Below are positions 43,743-51,749 of a DNA stretch of 64,000 nt, one piece after another. Origin of the DNA: Acinetobacter lwoffii. Lineage in GTDB: Bacteria; Pseudomonadota; Gammaproteobacteria; Pseudomonadales; Moraxellaceae. The position numbers and the translations under genes are program-made. Position 1 is the stretch's first letter. Each line of letters starts with the position of its first letter. The stretch spans positions 496,001 to 560,000 of the forward strand of contig NZ_CP072549.1 of the NCBI RefSeq assembly GCF_019343495.1, given 5' to 3'. Under the pieces are notes generated by a model. The model did no database searches and had not been told where the DNA came from. It was given only the letters and a program-made list of their open reading frames with translations.

Positions 43743-44194
43743 TTGCGTGCCAGTTTATCAAATCGAGTTGCAATAGCACGGAAATGTTTTAATCTCGAAA
43801 ATGCATTTTCAACTAAGTGTCTTAATTTATATAGATATTTATCAAATTCCTTATTCGATCTCTTACTGTTTGATCTCAATGGAATAATGGGAATCATATT
43901 CTTGTTCTTGGCATATATTCTAATGTACTCAGCATCATACCCCTTATCAGCAATGAGATAAGTTGCCTCGTCTACCGTATCAATCAGTTGTTTTGCAACT
44001 TGACTGTCGTGGACGTCACCCCCAGTGATTTTAAAATCAATCGGTAATCCATTCGCGTCGGTTGCAAGATGTATTTTTGTTGTTCGTCCACCACGTGATT
44101 GTCCAATTGCTCTTTCGAAACCATGCCGAGCTCCACTTGCATGTTGATGCACGCGTATGTAACTTCCGTCAATGAATACCCATTCTTGATCCAA
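43688..44194 (-). CDS. IS5-family transposase, catalytic frame (OrfB)
   Basis: A 168-residue frame with all three DDE acids: Asp in WVFIDGSYIRVHQHASGARHG, Asp in YLIADKGYDAEYIR, Glu in LVENAFSRLKHFRAIATRFDKLARNY. It is normally produced as an OrfA-OrfB fusion. A -1 slip on the T8 run near 44215-44222 joins WDKFFF of OrfA to RLRGVLDQEWVFIDGS. Its own ATG at 44194 could be a secondary start. Confidence 0.88.
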   Translation of the reverse strand: MDQEWVFIDGSYIRVHQHASGARHGFERAIGQSRGGRTTKIHLATDANGLPIDFKITGGDVHDSQVAKQLIDTVDEATYLIADKGYDAEYIRIYAKNKNMIPIIPLRSNSKRSNKEFDKYLYKLRHLVENAFSRLKHFRAIATRFDKLARNYKSMIRIACIFIWCKAK

Positions 44195-44439
44195 GACGCC
44201 TCGTAATCTAAAAAAAATTTATCCCACAATCCCTTGCTTGCCCAACGATTAAAGCGATTGTAAGCAGTTTGCCAAGGACAAAATTCTTGGGGAATATCAC
44301 GCCATGTGGCGCCTGTACGCAGTTTCCATAAGATCGCTTCCATGATATTTCTACTATTCTTTGAACAGTAACAACCGTGTAATCGCATAGTATCTTGAAT
44401 TTGCTGCCAGATATCATCGGTGAGAAGAGTACGTGCCAT
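43984..44439 (-). CDS. IS5-family transposase, N-terminal frame (OrfA)
   Basis: The frame starts MARTLLTDDIWQQIQDTMRL and includes the DUF4096-type domain MEAILWKLRTGATWRDIPQE, WQTAYNRFNRWASKGLWDKF. After the T8 slippery run (about residue 76) the 0-frame continues as non-family sequence to residue 151, which is only the untranslated alternative of OrfB. Its true contribution is the DNA-binding N-terminal part of the fusion. Confidence 0.85.
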   Translation of the reverse strand: MARTLLTDDIWQQIQDTMRLHGCYCSKNSRNIMEAILWKLRTGATWRDIPQEFCPWQTAYNRFNRWASKGLWDKFFLDYEASWIKNGYSLTEVTYACINMQVELGMVSKEQLDNHVVDEQQKYILQPTRMDYRLILKSLGVTSTTVKLQNN

Positions 44440-44517
44440 TGAAAAAATATAGAAATCAAAAGAGCTTAAAGGAGGATTTTAAGTATTTAAAACCAATTTT
44501 TCAAATGAGGACACGCC

Positions 44518-44521
44518 CTAG
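44518..44521. repeat. Target-site duplication CTAG, right copy
   Basis: The second copy of the CTAG duplication flanking the 839-bp IS. Confidence 0.85.
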
Positions 44522-44570
44522 AAAAATTTATAATAATTTACCTGATGATTTAAAAGTTCAAAGAAGTTGA
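44522..44570 (+). pseudogene. Severed 3' end of the IS-interrupted membrane/coiled-coil gene
   Basis: Joined to 43678 it continues the upstream frame as RKIYNNLPDDLKVQRS followed by TGA at 44568-44570. On its own it has no start. It shows the original C-terminus. Confidence 0.75.
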
Positions 44571-44579
44571 TCTAACCAA

Positions 44580-44801
44580 ATGGCAAAACAATCCCGATTC
44601 CTCTGTATTGGTGGCTTCCTCAACGGAACGCAGGTCAAAGACCAAGGTGACAGCTTTGTCTGCGTCGAAAAAGGCAAAAATGTCACCTATACCAAAAAGG
44701 AAATATTCCATCCTGATTCATGGGATCACGACTACTACGTTTGTGAAACGACCACAGACAAACAGGCACGAAATTGGGTCTATGACATTGAGTCAAAATA
44801 A
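44580..44801 (+). CDS. Hypothetical 73-residue protein
   Basis: A soluble protein with the sequence FLCIGGFLNGTQVKDQGDSF, FVCVEKGKNVTYTKKEIFHPDSWDHDYYVCE and three Cys. I do not recognise the family; size and style resemble phage or prophage accessory proteins (inference). It begins 9 bases after the original stop of the IS-interrupted gene, so the two were probably cotranscribed. The IS now lies between it and that gene's promoter. A second overlapping frame (44608-44808) is a shadow. Confidence 0.55.
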   Translation: MAKQSRFLCIGGFLNGTQVKDQGDSFVCVEKGKNVTYTKKEIFHPDSWDHDYYVCETTTDKQARNWVYDIESK

Positions 44802-44878
44802 TATTTAATTCGATAAAGAAAAACATGGGTTGACGTTATCATCAGTCCATTTTATATCCGTTTTAAAATATTCAAACA

Positions 44879-44904
44879 ATAAAAAGCCCCATGGTTAGGG
44901 GCTA
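44879..44904 (-). terminator. Terminator of the alpha/beta hydrolase gene
   Basis: On the minus strand AGCCCC-TAACCAT-GGGGCT runs into TTTTTATT. It lies about 96 bases downstream of the stop at 45000. Confidence 0.7.
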
Positions 44905-44999
44905 GTCGTATATAGGTCAAGCCCATATACTGTAAGAGGCTCATCTCAAACTGCGTGTATTAGAACACAGCAGTCTGCAAATAACCATCTAAATCTGAT

Positions 45000-45863
45000 T
45001 TAAACAGTCAATTGCTGTTCAATCACCGGCCATAAATTCTGATGCGATTTTTTAAACATCAGCATATGACCAATGGCTTTATAGGCATAACTTTTAGGGC
45101 TAAGTTTAATTATCTGGGTTTTTGCGTTTGGATATAAACGCAGTAAATCTTTCACATTGGCTTCCGTGGCAATCTCATCATCCGATGACCAGATTGAGGT
45201 AATCGGGCAGGTGATTTGCGCATGATAATCATGGGATGGTGCAATCTTTTTACCAATCGCGTTGATTACATAACCCGGTTTACTACAGAACTGCGCCCAT
45301 TCGCGAGCTACATCTTTCGGCAGGTTTTCACCCATACCAATCGCTTGAGTCGGGCCATAGCCTTTAGTGATGCGTGCCAGTGGGAAAATAACATTAAACA
45401 TCACTGGCGCAAGTAACTTGGTTTTACCTTTGAGTCCTTTCACATGTCCAGTAGAGCCAGAGACAGCCACCACTTTTGCGACTTTATCGTAATTTGGCAC
45501 AATACCTAAAAGCTGACTACCGGCACTATGTCCAAGTAGGATCACTTTTTCTGCATTGGTACGCGTTGATAAAGCATCAATCGCGGCCGGAATATCCAGT
45601 TGACCCCATTGCACAATACTGGCTTTTGACTTTCTCAAAGGACCGTGTAGTGAATCACCAATCCCCCGAAAATCAAAGACCATAACGGCATAGCCTTGAG
45701 CTTGTAACCAGACACAAAACTGATGATAAAACTGTTTGGTAATGCCTGTTGCCGGACAAACTAATACCGGAAGTTTTTTAGTTTCAGAAATAGCTGCATA
45801 AAAACGTGCACTTAAGCGATAGCCATCCTGACACTGGAGAGTCAATGTTTCAAATTCAGACAT
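45000..45863 (-). CDS. Alpha/beta hydrolase (serine-type, Hydrolase_4-like)
   Basis: A 287-residue alpha/beta-hydrolase. Motifs: PVLVCPATGITKQFYHQF, MVFDFRGIGDSLHGPLRKS (RGxG, active-site loop) and the nucleophile elbow ILLGHSAGSQLLG (Ser about 113). The acid is probably Asp in ITSIWSSDDEIATEANV, and the catalytic His in KAIGHMLMFKK near the end. No signal peptide. The substrate is not deducible. ATG at 45863 is chosen over an earlier GTG at 45872 because it gives the common N-terminus; neither has a strong ribosome site. Confidence 0.85.
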   Translation of the reverse strand: MSEFETLTLQCQDGYRLSARFYAAISETKKLPVLVCPATGITKQFYHQFCVWLQAQGYAVMVFDFRGIGDSLHGPLRKSKASIVQWGQLDIPAAIDALSTRTNAEKVILLGHSAGSQLLGIVPNYDKVAKVVAVSGSTGHVKGLKGKTKLLAPVMFNVIFPLARITKGYGPTQAIGMGENLPKDVAREWAQFCSKPGYVINAIGKKIAPSHDYHAQITCPITSIWSSDDEIATEANVKDLLRLYPNAKTQIIKLSPKSYAYKAIGHMLMFKKSHQNLWPVIEQQLTV

Positions 45864-45980
45864 ACGATACACTATGATTTTTATAATCCCATGAAGCTTT
45901 TACTGTATAGATTTTTAGCAGGGTAGCTTGGGGAAAACATGACTTAAAAGTCAGTAAAATAATAGAGATGGAATAAACTT

Positions 45981-46439
45981 ATGCAGCTAATGGAACTTGA
46001 GCTGGCCGTTAAAATAGCCGTTATTTTTAGTGGAATATTCTTGTGGATCGGGATGTTGACCGGTGTCTGGAAATATTGGCAGATTCGTCAATCACCTCAG
46101 TCACGCGCACATTATTATGTCGATATTGCCCATCGTAGCAGCCTACTTTATGCACCTGCGACCTTAATTCTGGCAGTATTAGCCTATTGTTCAGTGTTGC
46201 CGAGTATGGTGAATCTGGTTTGCGTACTGATCAATATTCTGTTTTTCAGTTTTTCTATTGGGGCTTATATGTTGCATGGTTTCCTGCAAGACACGACGAA
46301 TCAGTTTAAACAGCCGCATCAGCTGGGTAAGTTTTATTTGCCAGGAAGTTTGATGACTTTCGCCATGCTGGGTTTAATTGTCGCAGAATTGGGCGGGACA
46401 GGGATTTTGCTCTATGGAGCATTTATCGGATTATTTTAA
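45981..46439 (+). CDS. Hypothetical inner-membrane protein
   Basis: A 152-residue protein with four likely membrane helices (about 10-28, 52-70, 75-95, 120-150). It has a conserved-looking first loop, GVWKYWQIRQSPQSRAHYYVDIAHRSSLLYAP, reminiscent of integral proteins with a polar motif between helices 1 and 2. No family could be named with confidence. It starts 117 bases from the divergent hydrolase gene. Confidence 0.7.
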   Translation: MQLMELELAVKIAVIFSGIFLWIGMLTGVWKYWQIRQSPQSRAHYYVDIAHRSSLLYAPATLILAVLAYCSVLPSMVNLVCVLINILFFSFSIGAYMLHGFLQDTTNQFKQPHQLGKFYLPGSLMTFAMLGLIVAELGGTGILLYGAFIGLF

Positions 46440-46502
46440 TCTTATTTTTATAGTTATTCTGAAAGGATGCTGGAATGTTGGAAAGTTAAAACACTTTTTT
46501 CA

Positions 46503-46535
46503 CCAGATGGATGACTGGCCAAATCATCCATCTGG
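46503..46535. repeat. Perfect 12-bp inverted repeat between convergent genes
   Basis: CCAGATGGATGA (46503-46514) and TCATCCATCTGG (46524-46535) pair perfectly, loop of 9 bases. No T-tract lies on either side, so it is not a standard terminator, though it sits between two convergent genes. Confidence 0.6.
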
Positions 46536-46552
46536 GCTAATTTAAAATTTGT

Positions 46553-46771
46553 TTATCGGTATTTCTGGTCTATGGCAGCCCATAGGAAAAATGCAGCTGA
46601 GACAATCAGTGCATAGCCAAAGTATTCAAGTTTTAAATTACCTTGAATTAAGCAATGGACGGTTAAAGTCAGCATGAGTGCAAAAGTGGTGCATATAAAT
46701 GTCACCAGATTGGTGTTGTTGGCTTTAAGAGCGTCAATGAAGACTTGCTTGTTGAAATGTAATGATAACAT
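46553..46771 (-). CDS. Hypothetical small membrane protein
   Basis: About 72 residues with two membrane helices (TNLVTFICTTFALMLTLTVH; EYFGYALIVSAAFFLWAAI). A GGAGG lies 7 bases before ATG at 46771, making MLSLHFNKQ the likely N-terminus; ATG codons at 46786 and 46777 are in the same frame. No family recognised. Stands alone. Confidence 0.55.
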   Translation of the reverse strand: MLSLHFNKQVFIDALKANNTNLVTFICTTFALMLTLTVHCLIQGNLKLEYFGYALIVSAAFFLWAAIDQKYR

Positions 46772-46786
46772 CTCCATCCCTCCCAT

Positions 46787-47357
46787 TTATTTATGTTATT
46801 GAAGATTAAAGCAGATTTAATCAGTCAGAATTGAATATATAGTTGTACTGTTTAATTTGGACCTTTGCAACTTCTGTGGCAGGCTTTTACAGTCAAAATG
46901 GCCATCTTTAGTCGTATAACTACATAATCACTTGATTAGGCAAGAATTATATTTTTAGATTTCACCTCCAGCTAATTTTGGAAATAAGATGTAGTCATCA
47001 TTTGATTAATGCGACCAGATAGAAAATGCAAATTCTACGCCAAAGACATGTAGTGTTAATCAATACTTTGTAAGCCTGCGTATGACTCGGAGGGGGACTT
47101 GGTTTAAGTTGGCAACAATAGGTATCTAAAATCAGGAAATTAAAGTTTTGTTTATATTTATATAAAAAATAAAATAATTAAAGTGCAATTCTATACATCA
47201 TATTTTATAGAAAATCTTAGTATCAAGATTTACAGCGGTGATTTGATGTCATTATTAAGAAACAATAAATGTCCGTTTGGGTAAAACCTGACAATTATTG
47301 ATCACGCTCAAACCGGATTTTGGGTAAAAATACGATTTTTCAGACATCCTAGAAATT
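46787..47357. other. Long intergenic region, nothing recognised
   Basis: About 570 AT-rich bases between two minus-strand genes. I found no convincing frame, no terminator for brnQ with a proper T-tract, and no repeat matching the other repeats in this window. Confidence 0.35.
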
Positions 47358-48644
47358 TTAGTTTCTAATACGGTCAATCACAGCTGTAATCAGCAATACA
47401 ATCATGGACGGGATAAACCAGGCCAGATTCTGATCTGATAGAGGTAAATTTTGCAGTAATGCAGGCAATTCAAAACCAGCGACTTTTAATCCATCAAAAA
47501 TACCAAAGATAAAGGCTACCAGGGTCACTGGTGCAATCACATGAGATGGTTTGTTGAAGAAGCTCGCACAGAAGCTCAGCATAATGACGCTAATGGCAGG
47601 CGGATAAATAGCGCTCAAGACTGGAACCGAAACAGCAATCAGTTTGGTTAAACCCAGGTTTGAAATCACCAGTGAGAAGCCCACCAGAACAAATACAAAG
47701 ATCTTGTATGGAATCTTGGTCAAGTTGGAGAAATACTCAGCACAGGCACAAGTCAGACCAATTGCAGTCACCATACAGGCAATAAAAATCATGCCAGACA
47801 GGAAGTAAGCACCCATATCGCCAAAAGCATGTTGTACATATGCATGCAGGATAATGGCACCATTGGCTGCATTTGGTGCAATCTCATGGCTACCTAGTCC
47901 AAGTTTAAACAGACTTAAATACACCAGAGTTAAACCAATACCAGAAATAATGCCGGCATTCACTGCATATTTGGTAATCAGTTTTTTATCGGTTACACCA
48001 CGTGAAGTAATGGCTTTAACAATCACAATACCGAAAACTAAAGCGCCCAAAGTATCCATGGTTAAATAACCATTTACGAAGCCTTCAGTCACTGGACTGG
48101 TAACGTAATTATCAATCGCTGCAGGCGGATTGCTGGCAGGAATCATCACGGCTGCTACACCCAAAATGATCAAAGAAATAATTTTAAGTGGCGACAGGAA
48201 ATAGCCGACAGTATCCAGAATCTTGTTTGGATATAAAGACACGATGGTCACTACAGCAAAATAGATGATACTGTAAATGAGCAGGCTGCCAGATTCATTG
48301 CCAAAGTAAGATGAAAAACCGATTTCATAAGAAACGGTTGCGGTACGTGGTGTCGCAAATAAAGGGCCAACAGCTAAGTAACATATCACAGTCAGCAAAA
48401 TACTGGCTGCTTTGCCCAGAGGCGAGCTTAGTGCCTGAATGGAGCCTTCAACGCGAGACAACGCAATAATGGTAATCACGGGTAAGCCGACTGCTGTAAT
48501 AAGGAAACCTAAAGCAGCGAGCCATACGTGTTCACCGGCTTGTTGAGCCACAATCGGTGGGAAGATAATGTTGCCCGCACCAATAAACAGTGCAAAGGTC
48601 ATAAAACCTAGGGCGACAATATCCCGAGTACGCAGACTTGTCAT
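47358..48644 (-). CDS. brnQ: Branched-chain amino acid transport system II carrier protein
   Basis: A 428-residue inner-membrane carrier for Leu, Ile and Val with cation symport and 12 predicted helices. It begins TRDIVALGFMTFALFIGAGN, the family signature, followed by NIIFPPIVAQQAGE; GPLFATPRTATVSYEIG and AITSRGVTDKKLI are conserved. Length fits BrnQ (about 430-440). Monocistronic; no clear regulatory site. The family is certain; which amino acids it prefers is not. Confidence 0.93.
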   Translation of the reverse strand: MTSLRTRDIVALGFMTFALFIGAGNIIFPPIVAQQAGEHVWLAALGFLITAVGLPVITIIALSRVEGSIQALSSPLGKAASILLTVICYLAVGPLFATPRTATVSYEIGFSSYFGNESGSLLIYSIIYFAVVTIVSLYPNKILDTVGYFLSPLKIISLIILGVAAVMIPASNPPAAIDNYVTSPVTEGFVNGYLTMDTLGALVFGIVIVKAITSRGVTDKKLITKYAVNAGIISGIGLTLVYLSLFKLGLGSHEIAPNAANGAIILHAYVQHAFGDMGAYFLSGMIFIACMVTAIGLTCACAEYFSNLTKIPYKIFVFVLVGFSLVISNLGLTKLIAVSVPVLSAIYPPAISVIMLSFCASFFNKPSHVIAPVTLVAFIFGIFDGLKVAGFELPALLQNLPLSDQNLAWFIPSMIVLLITAVIDRIRN

Positions 48645-48994
48645 AAAGGGAGATCAATAGAACAAAAGAAAGCGATTTTAGTGTATATGTCCAATTTTTT
48701 GGAGTTTATTTTAAGGCTGGAAGCCTTGATTCTAGTGAGTTTGCGGATCACATAACCGGTCATTCAAATCTTGGTAGAAATATATGTTTGATAATTCGCT
48801 GAAAAATATATTTTTCCTTACAAGCTCAAAAAATATCTGCACTTGATATCAAAATATGTCAGTTATTGTTTGTACAAATAAACAGCAGTGAAAATTCCTA
48901 TTTCAAGGAAAATTGCTGTGCCGAAACTCAACAACTGCGACATATTTCGCAAAAAAGGGATTATAATTCAGGGATTCATAGTGAGGATAGGTAT
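48645..48994. other. Divergent intergenic region between brnQ and map
   Basis: About 350 bases holding both promoters. The in-frame extension of map upstream to 48866 has no ribosome site or family-like sequence, so it is treated as noncoding. Confidence 0.35.
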
Positions 48995-49789
48995 ATGCGC
49001 GCTCCAGCGATTAGTCTTAAAACTGAGCAAGATGTTGAAAAATTGCGGATATCTGGGCGTTTGGCTGCAGAAGTTTTAGCGATGATCGGGGAGCATGTCA
49101 AGCCAGGTGTCACGACTGAATATCTGGATGATCTCTGTCATGATTTTATTGTAAATACCTTAAAAGTGACGCCCGCCAATATTGGCTATTATGGCTATAC
49201 CAAAACCACCTGTATTTCACCGAATGAAGTGGTTTGTCACGGCATTCCATCATCGAAAGTCGTTCTGCAGGATGGCGATATTATCAATATTGATGTTGCC
49301 ATTATTAAAGACGGTTATTTTGGTGATACCAGCCGGATGTACTATGTTGGAACTCCTTCTCCAGAAGCCAAGCGACTGGTCAATACCACCTATGAAGCCA
49401 TGGTGGCCGGGATTCATGCGGTGAAGCCGGGCGCGACCCTGGGTGATATTGGTTATGCGATTCAAACGGTCGCACAGCGTGAAGGCTATTCCATCGTGCG
49501 CGAATATTGCGGTCATGGCATCGGCAAGGTCTATCACGAACAGCCAAACATTTTGCATTACGGCCAGCCGGGTCAGGGCATTAAACTGGTTCCAGGTATG
49601 GTGTTTACCATTGAGCCGATGGTGAATATGGGTAAAGCCCGCGTCAAAGAATTGAAAGATGGCTGGACCGTGGTTACTACAGATAAATCCTGGTCTGCCC
49701 AATGGGAACATATGGTCTATGTGACTGAAACCGGGTTTGAAGTCTTGTCGCCTTGGCCTGAAGGCACAGGTGAGTATTCGGAAATTTAA
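48995..49789 (+). CDS. map: Type I methionine aminopeptidase
   Basis: A 264-residue metalloenzyme that removes the initiator Met from new proteins. Metal ligands are visible: CHGIPSSKVVLQDGDIINIDVAIIKDGYFGDTSRM (two Asp), REYCGHGIGKVYHEQPNILHY (His), MVFTIEPMVNMG (Glu), and WSAQWEHMVYVTETGFEVLS (Glu). The length matches E. coli Map (264). ATG at 48995 with AGGA upstream is the start; the open frame further upstream is noncoding. It has its own promoter region, as an orphan or second map. Confidence 0.95.
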   Translation: MRAPAISLKTEQDVEKLRISGRLAAEVLAMIGEHVKPGVTTEYLDDLCHDFIVNTLKVTPANIGYYGYTKTTCISPNEVVCHGIPSSKVVLQDGDIINIDVAIIKDGYFGDTSRMYYVGTPSPEAKRLVNTTYEAMVAGIHAVKPGATLGDIGYAIQTVAQREGYSIVREYCGHGIGKVYHEQPNILHYGQPGQGIKLVPGMVFTIEPMVNMGKARVKELKDGWTVVTTDKSWSAQWEHMVYVTETGFEVLSPWPEGTGEYSEI

Positions 49790-49950
49790 AATATTGATTG
49801 AATGATCTTTATTCAGATAATCCACTTACATAAATTACAACTCACTCATTCTTGCTGACGAAAACATACAAAACACTACATTAAACAGTGGTTTAGGATT
49901 TTATATCTGATTAAACTAAGAGTCAGATACATAGGTTCCCTTTTTTTCGC

Positions 49951-50011
49951 TCACTATGCTGTAGTGAAAGTTTCTCTAGCTCATTTTTCCCCAAGAATGA
50001 GCTATTTTTTT
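49951..50011 (+). terminator. Hairpin plus terminator downstream of map; possible small RNA end
   Basis: TCACTA-TGCTG-TAGTGA (49951-49967) is followed by the terminator AGCTCATT...AATGAGCT with seven T (49978-50011). It lies 160-220 bases after map, rather far for its terminator, so it could end a separate short RNA. Confidence 0.55.
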
Positions 50012-50038
50012 GTCTAGTTTTTCTCAAAAGTACTTCAT

Positions 50039-50938
50039 TTAGCGCCGATTTAATTCAGCGACCAGATAATCAATAAAGACCCTTACTGCAGGTAATAAGC
50101 CGCGACGTGAAGGATAAACCACATGGAAAATACCATGCGGTGCTTTCCAGTCAGGAAGCACTCGAACCAGTTCGCCACTTGCTACATATTGCTCGACCAC
50201 GTTATCTGGCAACAAAGTGATACCTGAGCCTGATGCGGCCAGTTGTGCCAGCATATTTAGGTCAGACCCCATAACCGTTGGACTGACACGGATTTTTTTC
50301 TGTTCCTGCTGTTCATTTTGTAAGGTCAGAAACTGTTCGGTATGGTCTTTGGCCATACTCAGGATTTTATGTTCAGCCAGTTGCTCAGGGGTTTTTAGTT
50401 CACCAAATTCATTTAAATAACCCTGACTGGCAAATAGATGCTGCTCAATTTTTTCAAACTGGCGGATCACCAGATTTGGGTCATCATCCAGGCTGGAACG
50501 GACGCGTAAGGCCAGATCAAAGCCTTCATTGATAATATCGACCCGGCGGTTGGTGATCATCATCTGAACTTTAATTTCAGGATATTTTTTCAAAAAATCT
50601 GGCAGAATTTTTGCCAGTTCATTCTGGGCAATGGACACTGGCAGACTGACTTTAATGGTTCCACGCGGTTCGGTACTCAGATGGTCCACCAGATCATGCG
50701 CCGCCTGTGCAGCATTCAGCATAACTTGGGCATGCCGGTAAATATTCATGCCAATATCGGTGACGGCAAAATGACGAGAACTGCGCTGAATCAGACGCAC
50801 ACCCAGGCGCTCTTCCAGATTAAACACCCGACGGCTGAGTTTGGATTTGGGAATATCGGTTGCACGTTCGGCTGCACTAAAGCCGCCATGTTCCACCACC
50901 TGAGCGAAACAGTAAAAGTCATCCAGATCAGACAGCAT
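50039..50938 (-). CDS. LysR family transcriptional regulator
   Basis: A 299-residue regulator with an N-terminal winged HTH (DLDDFYCFAQVVEHGGFSAAERATDIPKSKLSRRVFNLEERLGVRL, residues 4-50). A LysR substrate-binding domain starts about residue 90 (GTIKVSLPVSIAQNELAKIL). The HTH style (CFAQVVEHGGFSAAERATDIPKSKLSRRV) is the CrgA/TrmB-like subgroup. It faces a noncoding region; its target is not obvious since no divergent gene is close. Effector unknown. Confidence 0.9.
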   Translation of the reverse strand: MLSDLDDFYCFAQVVEHGGFSAAERATDIPKSKLSRRVFNLEERLGVRLIQRSSRHFAVTDIGMNIYRHAQVMLNAAQAAHDLVDHLSTEPRGTIKVSLPVSIAQNELAKILPDFLKKYPEIKVQMMITNRRVDIINEGFDLALRVRSSLDDDPNLVIRQFEKIEQHLFASQGYLNEFGELKTPEQLAEHKILSMAKDHTEQFLTLQNEQQEQKKIRVSPTVMGSDLNMLAQLAASGSGITLLPDNVVEQYVASGELVRVLPDWKAPHGIFHVVYPSRRGLLPAVRVFIDYLVAELNRR

Positions 50939-51025
50939 AGTTTAATTCCATTCTTGCAACGATAAGCTGATTAAAAATTGATTGTTGCATACTGTCAATC
51001 AGAGAATGCAGCATATAAAAAATTT

Positions 51026-51730
51026 TTAATTCCCGGATTTAAGTAAACCTAGCAATGTTTGCATGCCGTCGGTCGCGTTTTGGGGAATTTTGTAAAACTG
51101 TGCAGGCAAATGCTGCTGCTCAGCTTTCGGGTCGATGTAATAGGCCTGACAGCTCGCAGGAATCTCATGAATTAACCCGGCGACCGGATAAACCTGCAAG
51201 CTTGTGCCAATGACCACGAAAATATCGGCGTCCTGTACACAGTCTTGGGCTTCTTCATACGCGGGCACGGCTTCGCCAAACCAGACCACATGTGGACGCA
51301 GAGGATAACCAGCTTTACAAAAGTGTTGATTTAAATCTAATTCAGCACCTTCAATGGGATAAAACTCGGTCGTGCTTTGTGCATCGGGGCCTGAGCTTTT
51401 GGCCAGGCGAATATTGCCATGCAGATGAATCACCTTGGAGCTGCCGGCACGTTCATGCAAGTCATCAATATTCTGGGTGATTACATGCACATCAAAGTTA
51501 TCTTCAAGATCCGCAATCACTTGATGGGCTGCATTCGGCTGTACTTCCAGAATATTTTTACGGCGGGCATTATAAAAGCGTTACACCAGTTCTGGATTTT
51601 TAGCCCAGGATTCAGGTGTGGCAACCTCTTCAATCCGGTATTGTTCCCAAAGTCCATCACTGTCGCGAAAAGTATGAATGCCACTTTCGGCGCTCATGCC
51701 TGCACCGGAAAAAACCACCAGCTTTTTCAT
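51026..51730 (-). pseudogene. cobB: Sirtuin NAD-dependent deacetylase, broken by an in-frame stop
   Basis: The whole gene is in one frame from ATG at 51730 (GGAG upstream) to 51026, 234 codons plus stop, except for a TAA at codon 50 (51581-51583). The surrounding reading KNPELV-stop-RFYNARRKN matches sirtuins that have Gln or similar there, so one base change (CAA to TAA) would explain it. Before the stop: VVFSGAGMSAESGIHTFRDS, the NAD site. After it: HVITQNIDDLHERAGS, the catalytic His in VIHLHGNIRL, and FVVIGTSLQVYPVAGL. The zinc CxxC pair is absent. It would be inactive unless the stop is read through; a sequencing error is the alternative. Confidence 0.85.
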
Positions 51731-51749
51731 TGTGCTATCTCCTGAATCT

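Larger units (their letters stand above)
43679..44517 (-). mobile_element. IS5-family insertion sequence, 839 bp
   Basis: Terminal repeats read GGTGTGTCCTCATTTG (left) and GGCGTGTCCTCATTTG (right, inward), 15 of 16 matching. Both ends are flanked by CTAG. The inside holds two overlapping minus-strand frames of an IS5-family (IS427/IS1031-like) transposase joined by a -1 shift at a T8 run. Size and structure are complete, so the element could be active. Name not assigned without a database. Confidence 0.92.

Noticed and set aside
44208-44459. 83-codon minus-strand frame in the 839-bp IS
   Set aside because: Third-frame shadow of the transposase frames.
48866-48994. N-terminal extension of map
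   Set aside because: No ribosome site and no family similarity; ATG at 48995 has both.
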